Shown: in pieces, positions 32,138-43,117 of the stretch
Layout of the letters: each line of letters opens with the position of its first letter
Position numbering within the stretch: the first letter of the stretch is position 1
Assembly (NCBI RefSeq): GCF_003602095.1
Contig: NZ_RAHH01000019.1
Coordinates: forward strand, 50,220-114,219
Direction of reading: 5' to 3'
Length of the DNA: 64,000 nt
Source: Rahnella woolbedingensis
GTDB lineage: Bacteria > Pseudomonadota > Gammaproteobacteria > Enterobacterales > Enterobacteriaceae
The notes under the pieces: model-generated
Database searches by the model: none
The model's input: the letters and a program-made list of their open reading frames with translations, nothing else
Told to the model about the DNA's origin: nothing
Position numbers and translations under genes: made by a program

Positions 32138-33808
32138 ATGGCTACACATGCCACTGAGCCACGGGCTATTCCCTCCTCCACCTCGTCGGTGTCGGGATGG
32201 GCCAAATGGCTTCCTTTACTGGTGCTTTGTCTGGCACAGCTGTCCACTTCAGGTGATAACGCCACGCTGAGTATCGCCACCGGCGCGCTGGTCAAAGATC
32301 TGCACGCATCGATGGATTTAATCAGCATCGCCAATGCTATGTATTCACTGGCGGCGGGCTCCCTGATGGTGGCGGCCGGGATGGTCGGGTTGATCATTGG
32401 CTGGAAGAAGACGTTCCGCATCGGTTGTGCGTTACTTTTTTGCGCCGAACTGACCGCTTTCTTCTCACCGAACATGCAAATTTTCACCTACGGCGCTCGT
32501 CTGCTTTCCGGCATCGGCGGCAGTTTTATGATCCCTTCGGTACTGGGCTTAATTGCCAGTAACTTCAAAGGCCGCGATCAGGCAGTAGCGTTCGGTGCCA
32601 TTGGCGCAGCCAGCGGGGTATCTTTCGCCGCCGGTCCGCTGATCTGCGGAACACTGGTCGATCAGTTTGGCTGGCGTTATGCCTTCGCGGCGATTGCCTG
32701 CCTTTGCATAGTGATTTTCGTCGGTTCTTTCATCATCCCGACACCGGCAAAACCAGAACGTAAGGTGAAATTCGATCTGCCTGGCGTGGTACTGACCGTG
32801 ATCGGACTGTTCAGCGTCATTCTTGGCTTCCTGAAAGTATCCAGCTGGGGTTTACTCACACCGTTCGCTGCGCCATTTACCGTGTTTGGTTTAAGCCCGG
32901 CGCCGTTCCTGGTGCTGTTTGGCATAGTCGTTCTGGCACTGATGCTGAAATGGGAACGTCATCGTGAAGCCTCTGTCGGCAGTGCTCTGATCCCGATGTC
33001 ATTCCTCTCAACACCACAGGTACGCAACGGCCTGTATCTGACAGCCTTTATCTTCCTGGCCTATGGCTCCGGCATTTTTGTGACCGTCAGTTTTGTGCAG
33101 GTTGTCGCTGGCCTGAACGGCATTCAGACCGGGCTGATGATTTTACCCTTCGCATTAGGCGTGGTGATTTTTTCTCTGGGCCTGCCCGTTGTCTGGAAAA
33201 ACGCGAATCCAAAACGCATGTGTCAGTCAGCATTGCTGATCGGCACTCTCGGTTCCGTACTCTGTATTTTCGGATTCGGGCCTTCCAGCTTCTCCGCCAT
33301 TGTCCCGGTTGGCATGTGTCTGATTGGCGTGAGTATGGGGATCGTTTCAGCCTATTCAAGCTATATTGTAACCAGTGGCTTACCGCCACGGGATGCTCAA
33401 CAATCAGGTGGCGTACAGGCTACTTCACGTAACGTCGGCCAGGCTATCGGCGTCGCCGTGTGCGGCATGGTCATGCTGACCGCAGTTACCATGGGTGTAC
33501 AAGGGGCGGCGCGTGGTAATGCGGCACTCAGCATGGACACCCAAACCAAGGTGTCACAAATTACCGTGATCCCTTACCTGAGTGACCAAGGTTTCTCGTC
33601 GCTGATGCTTGAAAAAGGGATCACTCAGAAAGATGTCCCTGTTCTGACACAGGTCTATCAGACCTCACGACTTAATGCGACGCGTGCCGGTATGATTGCC
33701 ACCGCGCTGATGACGGTTCTGTTCTTGTTCGGTACCCGCAATTTGCCGACAAAAACCAAGGGTTCTCAGCCAGACGAGTTCACTGCAAACCGCAAAAAGA
33801 GAAACTAA
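32138..33808 (+). CDS. MFS transporter, DHA2-like 14-TM type (first of a tandem pair)
   Basis: A 556-residue inner-membrane transporter with about 14 hydrophobic segments, starting LPLLVLCLAQLSTSGDNATLS (about 25-45) and with the MFS motif-A-like GWKKTFRIGC and the RLLSGIGGSFMIP motif near 119-131. Family: DHA2/QacA-type drug:proton antiporters and relatives. A GAGGT ribosome-binding site precedes the ATG. Paralogous to the next gene along its full length (visually around 60% identical in the first 160 residues). Transported substrate unknown; proximity suggests the substrate or product of the amidohydrolase. Confidence 0.85.
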   Translation: MATHATEPRAIPSSTSSVSGWAKWLPLLVLCLAQLSTSGDNATLSIATGALVKDLHASMDLISIANAMYSLAAGSLMVAAGMVGLIIGWKKTFRIGCALLFCAELTAFFSPNMQIFTYGARLLSGIGGSFMIPSVLGLIASNFKGRDQAVAFGAIGAASGVSFAAGPLICGTLVDQFGWRYAFAAIACLCIVIFVGSFIIPTPAKPERKVKFDLPGVVLTVIGLFSVILGFLKVSSWGLLTPFAAPFTVFGLSPAPFLVLFGIVVLALMLKWERHREASVGSALIPMSFLSTPQVRNGLYLTAFIFLAYGSGIFVTVSFVQVVAGLNGIQTGLMILPFALGVVIFSLGLPVVWKNANPKRMCQSALLIGTLGSVLCIFGFGPSSFSAIVPVGMCLIGVSMGIVSAYSSYIVTSGLPPRDAQQSGGVQATSRNVGQAIGVAVCGMVMLTAVTMGVQGAARGNAALSMDTQTKVSQITVIPYLSDQGFSSLMLEKGITQKDVPVLTQVYQTSRLNATRAGMIATALMTVLFLFGTRNLPTKTKGSQPDEFTANRKKRN

Positions 33809-33856
33809 CAGGACGTCGCGGACAATAACCCCGTTACGGCAAACCTGAGTATGTTT

Positions 33857-33888
33857 ACGCACAACCTGATATCAGGTTGTGCGTTTTT
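33857..33888 (+). terminator. Terminator between the two MFS genes
   Basis: A perfect 28-bp palindrome (33857-33884, arms ACGCACAACCTGAT and its complement) followed by TTTT. It sits between the tandem MFS paralogues, so the second is likely expressed separately or only by readthrough. Confidence 0.8.
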
Positions 33889-33916
33889 GCATAATTGAAA
33901 TCAACAAGGAAACACT

Positions 33917-35530
33917 ATGGCAGAAAGCAAAATCCCTAACCGGCAGGCTATTGGTTTGCCATTACTGATTCTCTGCCTCGCTCAATTTCTGGCGTCCGCA
34001 GATAATGTGACATTGAGTATCGCCACCAGCGCGTTGATCCGCGATTTTGGGGCGTCCATGTCACAAATAAGTACCGCAAATACTTTGTATCCACTGGTGG
34101 CAGGCACTTTTATGATTGCCGGAGGAATGCTGGGTTTGATTATCGGCTGGCGAAGAACCTTCCGCGCGGGATGTCTCATCTATTTTATCGCTGAAGTGAC
34201 GGCTGTTTTTTCTCCCTCAATGACCGTATTCACTTATCTGGCAAGAATACTGGCCGGGATGGGCGGAAGCCTGATGATCCCTGCAGTATTTGGCATTATT
34301 ACCAGTAGTTTTCAGGGCCGGCAGCAGGCCATTGCCTTTGGCGCTTTGGGCGCAGCGAGCGGTTTTTCTTTTGCAATGGGACCGGTAATTTGCGGATTGT
34401 TGCTCGATTACCTCGGCTGGCGCTGGGCATTCGGTACAATGGGCGCGCTGGCGATAATCATACTGTTTTGTTCAGTTTTTATTCCTATGCCCGGGAAACC
34501 CGATTGTCGGGTCCGTTTTGACCTGCCCGGTTTTGTTCTATCAACTCTGGGGCTGTTCTTTGTGGTATTTGGCATCCTGCAAATATCTACATGGGGATTA
34601 CTTACCCCCTTCAATCCCCCGTTTACACTTTTCGGCCAGAGCCCGGCGCTTGCGCTGGTGGGGACTGGATTAATTATCCTTGGGCTGATGCTGCGCTGGG
34701 AAAAACACCGGGAAATAACCTCAGGCAGTGCCCTGATCCCACAATCGTTTTTACGAACCGTGCAGGTGCGTGCAGGTTTATATCTGACGATGTACATTTT
34801 CTTCGCATACAGTTCAGGGATTTTTGTGGTGGTCAGTTTTGTTCAGGTCGTGGGGGGACTGAATGCCGTTCACACGGGTCTGCTTATTATCCCTTTCGCC
34901 GCATGCCTGGCGGCTTCGTCGATAGGATTACCGTTAATTTTCCAGCAACGAAATCCCCGGCGCCAGTGCCGGATAGGATTACTGTTGGGCATAGCAGGTT
35001 CGGCGCTGGCAGCAACCGGCATTTCAGATATGCATTTTAATATTACGATTGTCACGCTGGGCTTGTGCCTTATTGGTGCCAGCATGGGTACGGTTGCCGC
35101 AAATGCCCCGTTTCTCATTACTCATGCTTTACCGGAGCGGGACGCACAACAATCGGGCGGGATCCAGGCGGCAGCCAGAGATATCGGACAGGCTTTGGGG
35201 ATCGCACTGGTCAGTATGGTCATGCTGACGGCAATCACTTTTAGCATGAAAAAATTTACGGCAGAAATCTCGACTGTGAGTCCGCAAACCTATCTGACCG
35301 TGAAAAACCTGAGAGTCATCCCTTATCTTAACGACCGCGCATTTGAATTGATGATTGTAAAATCGGGCGCCAGCCCGCAAGACCTTCCCCAGCTTATGCC
35401 GGTTTACCAACATGTACGCGCGCGCGTGACGCGTGCAGGACTATTTTCCATGACCATCATGACCGCTATTTTTTTGCTCGGTACCGGAGGAATACCTGCT
35501 TCTTTACTCCAGGCGAAAAAAAAAGCCTGA
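33917..35530 (+). CDS. MFS transporter, DHA2-like 14-TM type (second of a tandem pair)
   Basis: A 537-residue transporter with about 14 hydrophobic segments. It aligns with its upstream neighbour throughout (LPLLILCLAQFLASADNVTLS; GWRRTFRAGC; RILAGMGGSLMIP; ERDAQQSGGIQAAARDIGQA), so the pair arose by duplication. It has more A/T-ending codons than the first copy to the eye. AAGGA precedes the ATG. The stop falls inside the terminator hairpin shared with rluF. Substrate unknown. Confidence 0.85.
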   Translation: MAESKIPNRQAIGLPLLILCLAQFLASADNVTLSIATSALIRDFGASMSQISTANTLYPLVAGTFMIAGGMLGLIIGWRRTFRAGCLIYFIAEVTAVFSPSMTVFTYLARILAGMGGSLMIPAVFGIITSSFQGRQQAIAFGALGAASGFSFAMGPVICGLLLDYLGWRWAFGTMGALAIIILFCSVFIPMPGKPDCRVRFDLPGFVLSTLGLFFVVFGILQISTWGLLTPFNPPFTLFGQSPALALVGTGLIILGLMLRWEKHREITSGSALIPQSFLRTVQVRAGLYLTMYIFFAYSSGIFVVVSFVQVVGGLNAVHTGLLIIPFAACLAASSIGLPLIFQQRNPRRQCRIGLLLGIAGSALAATGISDMHFNITIVTLGLCLIGASMGTVAANAPFLITHALPERDAQQSGGIQAAARDIGQALGIALVSMVMLTAITFSMKKFTAEISTVSPQTYLTVKNLRVIPYLNDRAFELMIVKSGASPQDLPQLMPVYQHVRARVTRAGLFSMTIMTAIFLLGTGGIPASLLQAKKKA

Positions 35531-35545
35531 ATAGACAGGCTTTTC
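35518..35545. terminator. Bidirectional terminator between MFS gene and rluF
   Basis: Stem AAAAGCCTG / CAGGCTTTT with loop AATAGA, with an A run on the left side. It serves both convergent genes. Confidence 0.8.
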
Positions 35546-35567
35546 GCAGACGCATGGAAGGACGACA

Positions 35568-36452
35568 TTAACGCCCTTTCTTCTTACGTCCTGGCTGCGC
35601 AAAGCGCTTACGCGACGCGGCGTTACCTTCCGGTTTATCGGAGTTTTTCGTTTTGGTGACAGCCGGTTTAGCCGCCGGTTTTTTAGCCTGAGCCGGTTTT
35701 GACTGCGTTTTTTTCGTCGGTTTATCTTCCGAGGACGAGTTTTCAATCAGCTTAAATAACTCGATCAGCTCATCATCGGTCAGGTCGCGCCATTCGCCCA
35801 GCGGCAATCCTTTCAGATTGATGTTCATGATGCGCACACGTTCAAGCTTAGTGACTTCAAAACCAAAGTGCTTAGTCATACGGCGGATCTGACGGTTAAG
35901 CCCCTGCACCAGCGTAATGCGAAACACCATCGGCGCTTCTTTTTTCACTTTGCACTTTTTGGTCACGGTACCGAGCATCGGCACACCTGCGCCCATACCG
36001 GCAATAAACTCGTCAGTGATCGGCTTGTTGACGGTCACGATGTATTCTTTTTCGTGGTCGTTACCGGCGCGCAGGATTTTATTGACCAGATCACCGTGGT
36101 TGGTCAGTAAAATCAGGCCCTGTGAATCTTTGTCCAGGCGGCCAATCGGGAAGACGCGTTTGCTGTGGTTAACGAAATCGCGGATGTTGTCCCGCTCACC
36201 TTCTTCCATCGTGGTGATGATGCCGACAGGCTTGTTCAGCGCGATAAGCACCAGATCTTCTTCATCACGCGGCTCGATAATCTGACCATTCACTTTCACC
36301 ACATCGCCGGAAAATACCTGAGCCCCTACCGCGGCACGCCTGCCGTTAATAAAAACATTTCCCTGTTCGATGTAACGATCGGCATCGCGGCGCGAGCAGA
36401 TCCCGCTCTCGCTAATGTATTTGTTAAGACGAATGGAGGAGTCGGTCAGCAT
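35568..36452 (-). CDS. rluF: 23S rRNA pseudouridine(2604) synthase RluF
   Basis: A 294-residue RsuA-family pseudouridine synthase. N-terminal S4 domain ([19 protein letters not shown], about 8-26), catalytic Asp in the [13 protein letters not shown] motif (about 104-116), and the [12 protein letters not shown] block near 178-189. A Lys/Ala/Pro-rich C-terminal tail ends GRKKKGR as in E. coli RluF, which modifies U2604 of 23S rRNA and tRNA-Tyr U35. The start at 36452 (MLTDSS) matches E. coli better than the GTG at 36464. Placed between the MFS pair and glmS, unlike in E. coli. Confidence 0.93.
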   Translation of the reverse strand: MLTDSSIRLNKYISESGICSRRDADRYIEQGNVFINGRRAAVGAQVFSGDVVKVNGQIIEPRDEEDLVLIALNKPVGIITTMEEGERDNIRDFVNHSKRVFPIGRLDKDSQGLILLTNHGDLVNKILRAGNDHEKEYIVTVNKPITDEFIAGMGAGVPMLGTVTKKCKVKKEAPMVFRITLVQGLNRQIRRMTKHFGFEVTKLERVRIMNINLKGLPLGEWRDLTDDELIELFKLIENSSSEDKPTKKTQSKPAQAKKPAAKPAVTKTKNSDKPEGNAASRKRFAQPGRKKKGR

Positions 36453-36563
36453 TGAGCAAAGCACCTTCAGAAAAACGCGAACTATACCTTATCCGGCGCG
36501 GGTTACGAAGTCTGAGAGAAGAAAATCGTGACCGGTTACCGGGAAAGAGAAAAACCGGAAACA

Positions 36564-36590
36564 GTAAAAAAGCGCCCCGGAAGGCGCTTA
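36564..36590 (-). terminator. Terminator after glmS
   Basis: Stem AAGCGCC / GGCGCTT with loop around CCGGAA, followed on the minus strand by TTTTTT. Confidence 0.8.
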
Positions 36591-36626
36591 TACAATGTCT
36601 ACAATCTGTCGCAGAACCGGGCGGAC

Positions 36627-38456
36627 TTATTCCACGGTCACAGATTTCGCCAGGTTACGTGGCTGGTCGACGTCAGTCCCTTTAATCAGGGCAACGTAGT
36701 AGGACAGCAACTGTAACGGCACGGTGTAGAAAATCGGTGCGACAATTTCTTCAACGTGTGGCAGCTGGATAATCTTCATCCCTTCGCTGTCGGTGAAACC
36801 GGCATCCTGATCGGCGAAGACATACAGCAGACCGCCACGGGCGCGCACTTCTTCGATATTCGATTTCAGTTTTTCCAGCAATTCGTTATTAGGTGCAACG
36901 ACAATCACCGGCATATCCGCGTCAATCAGCGCCAGCGGGCCATGTTTCAGCTCGCCCGCCGCATAAGCTTCTGCGTGAATATACGAAATTTCTTTGAGCT
37001 TCAGCGCACCTTCCATCGCGATCGGATACTGATCACCGCGACCGAGGAACAGCGCGTGATGCTTATCAGAGAAGCCTTCAGCCAGAGATTCGATGGTTTT
37101 ATCCAGCGACAGCATTTGTTCGATACGTGCAGGCAATGCCTGAAGCGCGTGAACGATATCGTGCTCGACTTGCGGACTCATCCCTTTCAGGCGGCCCATG
37201 CGTGCCACCAGCATCAGCAGAACGGTCAGTTGCGTCGTGAACGCTTTGGTGGAGGCCACGCCAATTTCTGTGCCCGCCTTGGTCATCAGCGCCAGATCGG
37301 ACTCACGAACCAGAGAAGAACCCGCCACGTTACACACCGCCAGGGAACCGAGATAACCCAGCTCCTTGGACAGACGCAGCGCTGCCAGCGTATCGGCGGT
37401 TTCACCCGACTGAGACAACGTGATGATCAGGCTGTTCGGACGAACTGCGGATTTGCGATAGCGGAATTCAGAGGCGATTTCGACGTCGCATGGCATACCG
37501 GCCAGCGATTCGAACCAGTAACGCGCCACCATGCCGGAGTTATAAGAAGTCCCGCAGGCGATAATCTGCACGTGCTGAACACGCGATAAGATTTCGTCAG
37601 CTTTTTCGCCCAGCTCGCTCAGATTCACTTCGCCGTGACTGAAGCGCCCTTCAAGGGTGTTTTTAATGGCCAGCGGTTGTTCGTAAATCTCTTTTTGCAT
37701 GTAGTGACGGTAAGCGCCTTTATCACCGGCGTCGTACTGCACTTTAGATTCGATTTCGGTACGTTCTACAGCATGACCATTTTTGTCATAAACACTGACA
37801 GAACGGCGCTTAACCTCAGCAACATCCCCTTCTTCCAGGAACAGGAAGCGGCGGGTCACGGGTAACAGCGCCAGCTGGTCGGAAGCGATAAAGTTTTCAC
37901 CCACGCCACGACCAATCACCAGCGGACTGCCGGAACGGGCGGCGACAAGAATGGACGGGTCACGCCGGTCCATCACGACGGTGCCGTATGCGCCGCGCAG
38001 TTGCGGAATTACGCGCTGAACGACTTCCAGCAGCGTGCCGCCCTGAAGTTGTTCCCAATGCACCAGATGCGCGATGACTTCGGTATCCGTTTCAGAATCA
38101 AAACGGTAGCCGCGTTCAGTCAGTAATTCACGCAAAGGTTCGTGGTTTTCGATAATACCGTTATGCACCACCGCAATGTAATCAGACACATGCGGGTGAG
38201 CATTGGCTTCAGAAGGCTCGCCGTGGGTTGCCCAGCGCGTGTGGGCAATACCGGTGCCACCGTGTAAAGGATGTTCATCCAGTGCATCGGCCAGCATCTG
38301 GACTTTGCCCAGACGACGCAGACGTCCCATTTTTCCGTCGGCATCAATCACAGCCAGACCGGCTGAGTCATAACCGCGGTATTCGAGACGGCGTAAACCT
38401 TCCAACAAAATTTCAGCAATATCGCGTTGCGCTACAGCGCCTACAATTCCACACAT
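36627..38456 (-). CDS. glmS: Glucosamine-6-phosphate synthase
   Basis: A 609-residue glutamine:fructose-6-phosphate aminotransferase, the first step to UDP-GlcNAc for peptidoglycan and LPS. The N-terminal glutaminase begins [10 protein letters not shown] with nucleophile Cys1 (after Met removal), then two SIS sugar-isomerase domains ([15 protein letters not shown] about 300-314; [13 protein letters not shown] about 348-360). It ends [15 protein letters not shown]. Follows glmU, the conserved glmU-glmS pair whose expression in E. coli is set by the sRNA GlmZ acting on the glmS leader. Confidence 0.98.
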   Translation of the reverse strand: MCGIVGAVAQRDIAEILLEGLRRLEYRGYDSAGLAVIDADGKMGRLRRLGKVQMLADALDEHPLHGGTGIAHTRWATHGEPSEANAHPHVSDYIAVVHNGIIENHEPLRELLTERGYRFDSETDTEVIAHLVHWEQLQGGTLLEVVQRVIPQLRGAYGTVVMDRRDPSILVAARSGSPLVIGRGVGENFIASDQLALLPVTRRFLFLEEGDVAEVKRRSVSVYDKNGHAVERTEIESKVQYDAGDKGAYRHYMQKEIYEQPLAIKNTLEGRFSHGEVNLSELGEKADEILSRVQHVQIIACGTSYNSGMVARYWFESLAGMPCDVEIASEFRYRKSAVRPNSLIITLSQSGETADTLAALRLSKELGYLGSLAVCNVAGSSLVRESDLALMTKAGTEIGVASTKAFTTQLTVLLMLVARMGRLKGMSPQVEHDIVHALQALPARIEQMLSLDKTIESLAEGFSDKHHALFLGRGDQYPIAMEGALKLKEISYIHAEAYAAGELKHGPLALIDADMPVIVVAPNNELLEKLKSNIEEVRARGGLLYVFADQDAGFTDSEGMKIIQLPHVEEIVAPIFYTVPLQLLSYYVALIKGTDVDQPRNLAKSVTVE

Positions 38457-38684
38457 CAGTTTTATTCCTATAGAAGGTCTTTCGGGACCTTTTTTGATGC
38501 CTGACCTGATTTATCCACAAGCCCCGTTTTCCGGTGTACTTGCGGTTCCCCGAGCCTTGTAGAGAGTTGGGGATTATTATGTTTTGGTCTGCATTTCGAC
38601 GAAAAAACGCAGACCAAAACACAACGAGATAAACACACATCAGGCGCAGAAAACTGCGCCTGAATGCTTAAATCTCAGAATAGC
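38457..38684 (-). promoter_or_regulatory. glmU-glmS spacer and glmS leader
   Basis: It holds, in transcript order: a perfect 12-bp inverted repeat (38609-38620 with 38581-38592, arms GTTTTGGTCTGC), a perfect DnaA box TTATCCACA on the plus strand (38511-38519), a short stem AAGGTCccgaaaGACCTT (about 38479-38496) next to the ribosome-binding site AGGA, and the glmS start. The hairpin next to the start could be the anti-Shine-Dalgarno structure opened by GlmZ in enterobacteria; I did not align a GlmZ pairing site. Confidence 0.5.
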
Positions 38685-40055
38685 TTATTTTTTATTCACC
38701 GGTTTCTGCCAGTCAGGTTTATGCACCTGCGGCACACGGCTCAACAGAAGGCCATTGTCCGGCACATCGCGCGTAACGGTGGTACCCGCTGCGATAGTCA
38801 CGTTGTTACCCACGGTGACGGGCGCGACTAGCTGCGTGTCAGAACCGACGAAGACATCATTCCCGATGACCGTTTTGTATTTGTTCACGCCGTCGTAGTT
38901 ACAGGTGATAGTGCCCGCGCCGATATTCACGTTGTCGCCAATCTCGGCATCGCCAAGATAAGAGAGGTGACCGGCTTTAGAACCTTTACCCAGACGCGCT
39001 TTTTTAATTTCGACGAAATTACCGACATGCGCGCCTTCAGCCAGTTCAGCGCCAGGGCGCAGGCGGGCGAACGGTCCGACGGTACAACCGCTTTCCAGAA
39101 CGGCATCTTCGAAGACACTGTACGGGCTGACTTCACAGTCATCGCCAATCACACAGTTCTTCAGCACGCAGCCTGAACCGATTTTGACGCGATCGCCCAG
39201 TTTTACCAGGCCTTCGATAATCACGTTCGTGTCGATCACCACATCAATGCCGTGTGCCAGTTCGCCGCGCAGATCAAACCGCGCCGGATCCATCAGCATT
39301 ACGCCTTCCAGCAACAGACGCTCAGCCTGTTCGCTCTGATATACGCGCTCGAGACGGGAAAGTTGCAGACGATTATTCACGCCGTCCACTTCGCTGTTTC
39401 GTGCCGGATGAACGGTGGCGATCAGATGCCCTTCCGCGTGCGCCATCGCAATAATATCGGTGATGTAGTATTCACCCTGCGCATTATTGTTATTCAGCTG
39501 ACCGAGCCAGCGTTTGAACGACGCCCCGTTTGCCACCAAGATACCTGTGTTAATTTCCTGAATTTTCAGCTGTTCTTCACTGGCATCTTTTTGCTCAATG
39601 ATGCCGGTGACAATGCCGTTCTCACGAACGATACGTCCATAACCGGTCGGGTCATCCAGCACAACGGTCAGTAAACCAATGCCACCTTCAGGTTTGGCTT
39701 TGAGTAACTTGTTCAGAGTGTCGACAGAAATCAGCGGAACGTCGCCGTACAGCATCAGCACATCTTCATCATCGGCAAAGAACGGCGCTGCCTGCTGCAT
39801 CGCATGGCCGGTGCCCAGTTGCTCAGCCTGCAATACCCAGTTCAGATCACTGCCTGCCAGATTTTTCTTCAGTAAATCGCCGCCGTGGCCATAGACCAGA
39901 TGCACGTTCCGTGCACCCACTTGCGTGGCCGCATCAATGACGTGCTGAACCATTGGCTTGCCAGCCAATGGATGAAGAACTTTCGGAAGGTTGGAGTACA
40001 TGCGTGTCCCCTTGCCCGCGGCAAGGATCACCACACTCAGTGCGCTGTTCGACAT
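38685..40055 (-). CDS. glmU: Bifunctional GlcNAc-1-P uridyltransferase/GlcN-1-P acetyltransferase
   Basis: A 456-residue enzyme that makes UDP-GlcNAc. The N-terminal uridyltransferase carries [20 protein letters not shown] (about 11-30). The C-terminal part is a left-handed beta-helix with hexapeptide repeats ([28 protein letters not shown]), the acetyltransferase. Upstream of glmS in the same direction, 228 bp apart. Confidence 0.98.
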   Translation of the reverse strand: MSNSALSVVILAAGKGTRMYSNLPKVLHPLAGKPMVQHVIDAATQVGARNVHLVYGHGGDLLKKNLAGSDLNWVLQAEQLGTGHAMQQAAPFFADDEDVLMLYGDVPLISVDTLNKLLKAKPEGGIGLLTVVLDDPTGYGRIVRENGIVTGIIEQKDASEEQLKIQEINTGILVANGASFKRWLGQLNNNNAQGEYYITDIIAMAHAEGHLIATVHPARNSEVDGVNNRLQLSRLERVYQSEQAERLLLEGVMLMDPARFDLRGELAHGIDVVIDTNVIIEGLVKLGDRVKIGSGCVLKNCVIGDDCEVSPYSVFEDAVLESGCTVGPFARLRPGAELAEGAHVGNFVEIKKARLGKGSKAGHLSYLGDAEIGDNVNIGAGTITCNYDGVNKYKTVIGNDVFVGSDTQLVAPVTVGNNVTIAAGTTVTRDVPDNGLLLSRVPQVHKPDWQKPVNKK

Positions 40056-40284
40056 AGGTAACCTGACAAATCCAATTTGAGTGACAAAAGTAACCCGTTC
40101 ATTGCACGGATTACTACATATTTCGCTTCAAAAACCGCCCGCAGACCGCAGCCTGCAAGGGTTGTACGCTACATAGACTACACCAAAAAAACTGAGGGTA
40201 AAGTGTCGATTAATCACGCAAGTATTCCACTAAAAGCGAGAATTTGCGTTGGGAAAAATACTGAAAGTGCACTTTATTAAAAGC
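40056..40284. other. glmU-atpC spacer
   Basis: About 230 bp upstream of glmU and downstream of the atpC terminator; it presumably carries the glmU promoter. A 67-codon plus-strand frame here (40077-40280) has no ribosome-binding site or recognisable product and is not called. Confidence 0.4.
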
Positions 40285-40313
40285 AAAAAAAAAGCGACCC
40301 GAAGGTCGCTTTT
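40285..40313 (-). terminator. Terminator of the atp operon
   Basis: Stem AAAAGCGACC / GGTCGCTTTT with tetraloop-like CGAA, followed on the minus strand by nine T residues. Directly after atpC. Confidence 0.92.
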
Positions 40314-40326
40314 CTAACTGATGTCG

Positions 40327-40749
40327 TTACATCGCTTTTCTGGTCAGTTCGATAACGCGAAGTTTCGCGATCGCCTTAGCCAGTTCCGCTGACGCCTGAG
40401 CGTAATCAACGTCGCCGTGAGAACCACTAATGTGTTCTTCCGCTTTGCGCTTAGCTTCAAGCGCGCGCGCTTCGTCGAGGTCTTGCCCACGGATTGCAGT
40501 ATCAGCCAACACGGTCGTTGCATTCGGCTGCACCTCAAGGATGCCACCGGAAAGATAGATATACTCTTCTTCACCGTGTTCTTTAACAATGCGCACCATG
40601 CCAGGCTTGATGGCGGTGAGCAGCGGAGCATGCCCCGGAAAAATACCCAGTTCGCCTTCGCTACCCGTCACCTGGATTTTTTGTACCATGCCGGCAAACA
40701 TACGTTTTTCAGCACTTACAACATCCAGATGGTAAGCTTTTTCAGCCAT
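40327..40749 (-). CDS. atpC: ATP synthase epsilon subunit
   Basis: A 140-residue F1 epsilon subunit: N-terminal beta-sandwich ([34 protein letters not shown]) and C-terminal helical hairpin rich in Ala/Lys/Glu that can inhibit F1. The start at 40749 ([11 protein letters not shown]) is preferred over the ATG five codons upstream by comparison with E. coli (139 residues). Last gene of the operon. Confidence 0.97.
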   Translation of the reverse strand: MAEKAYHLDVVSAEKRMFAGMVQKIQVTGSEGELGIFPGHAPLLTAIKPGMVRIVKEHGEEEYIYLSGGILEVQPNATTVLADTAIRGQDLDEARALEAKRKAEEHISGSHGDVDYAQASAELAKAIAKLRVIELTRKAM

Positions 40750-40776
40750 GTCATCCTCTCTCACAACAAGCTAGCG

Positions 40777-42186
<1,410 letters not shown>

Positions 42187-42191
42187 CTAGC

Positions 42192-43055
42192 TTAAACCGC
42201 GGAGGCTCCCCCGACGATCTCGGTGAGTTCCTGAGTGATGCTGGCCTGACGAGCTTTGTTGTATACCAACTGCAGCTCTTTGATCAGGCTGCCGCCGTTA
42301 TCGGTTGCGGCTTTCATCGCTACCATTCGCGCGGCCTGTTCGCTGGCCAGGTTTTCTACGACGCCCTGATAAACCTGGGATTCCACGTAGCGACGCAGGA
42401 GGGTGTCCAGCAGTGCTTTAGGGTCCGGCTCATACAGGTAATCCCAGGATTTCTTCGCCAGTTCGCCGTCTTCTGCCGGTGGCAGTGGCAACAGCTGAAC
42501 GATGCGGGGTTCCTGAGACATGGTATTGATAAATTTATTGCTGACAACGCATAACTTGTCTAAGCGACCTTCGTCGAAAGCCTGCAACATCACTTTCACC
42601 GGTCCGATCAGTTCTGACAGAGAAGGGTTATCCCCCATGCCAGTCACCTGAGCAACAACGTTGCCCCCCACGGAGCCGAAGAAAGAGGCTGCTTTGGAAC
42701 CGATCAGTGCGAGATCAACTTCAACACCTTTTTCGGACCAGCCTTTCATCTCTGACAGCAGCTTTTTGAACAGGTTAATGTTCAGACCACCACAAAGACC
42801 ACGGTCGGTAGACACCACCAGATACCCGACGCGCTTAATTTCACGCTCATCCAGGTACGGGTGCTTGTATTCCAGATTACCAAGTGCGAGGTGACCAATC
42901 ACTTCACGAATGGTTTCTGCATAAGGACGGCTGGCCGCCATGCGATCCTGCGTTTTACGCATTTTGGAGGCGGCGACCATTTCCATCGCTTTAGTGATCT
43001 TTTGCGTGTTTTGCACGCTGCTGATCTTACTACGTATCTCTTTTCCGCCGGCCAT
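42192..43055 (-). CDS. atpG: ATP synthase gamma subunit
   Basis: A 287-residue central shaft of F1; N-terminal coiled-coil helix ([21 protein letters not shown]) and conserved C-terminal [15 protein letters not shown]. Length identical to E. coli. Confidence 0.98.
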   Translation of the reverse strand: MAGGKEIRSKISSVQNTQKITKAMEMVAASKMRKTQDRMAASRPYAETIREVIGHLALGNLEYKHPYLDEREIKRVGYLVVSTDRGLCGGLNINLFKKLLSEMKGWSEKGVEVDLALIGSKAASFFGSVGGNVVAQVTGMGDNPSLSELIGPVKVMLQAFDEGRLDKLCVVSNKFINTMSQEPRIVQLLPLPPAEDGELAKKSWDYLYEPDPKALLDTLLRRYVESQVYQGVVENLASEQAARMVAMKAATDNGGSLIKELQLVYNKARQASITQELTEIVGGASAV

Positions 43056-43117
43056 CTCTGCTTCTCCTCAAGACCAAACGGCCTGCCGGCTTTTAATACC
43101 AGCAGGACCGTCTAGTG

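Noticed and set aside
36756..37589. 277-codon frame antisense to glmS
   Set aside because: Opposite a strongly conserved glmS; low-complexity Gln/His/Arg composition typical of antisense translation.
40077..40280. 67-codon plus-strand frame between glmU and atpC
   Set aside because: No ribosome-binding site; overlaps the probable glmU promoter and resembles no known protein.
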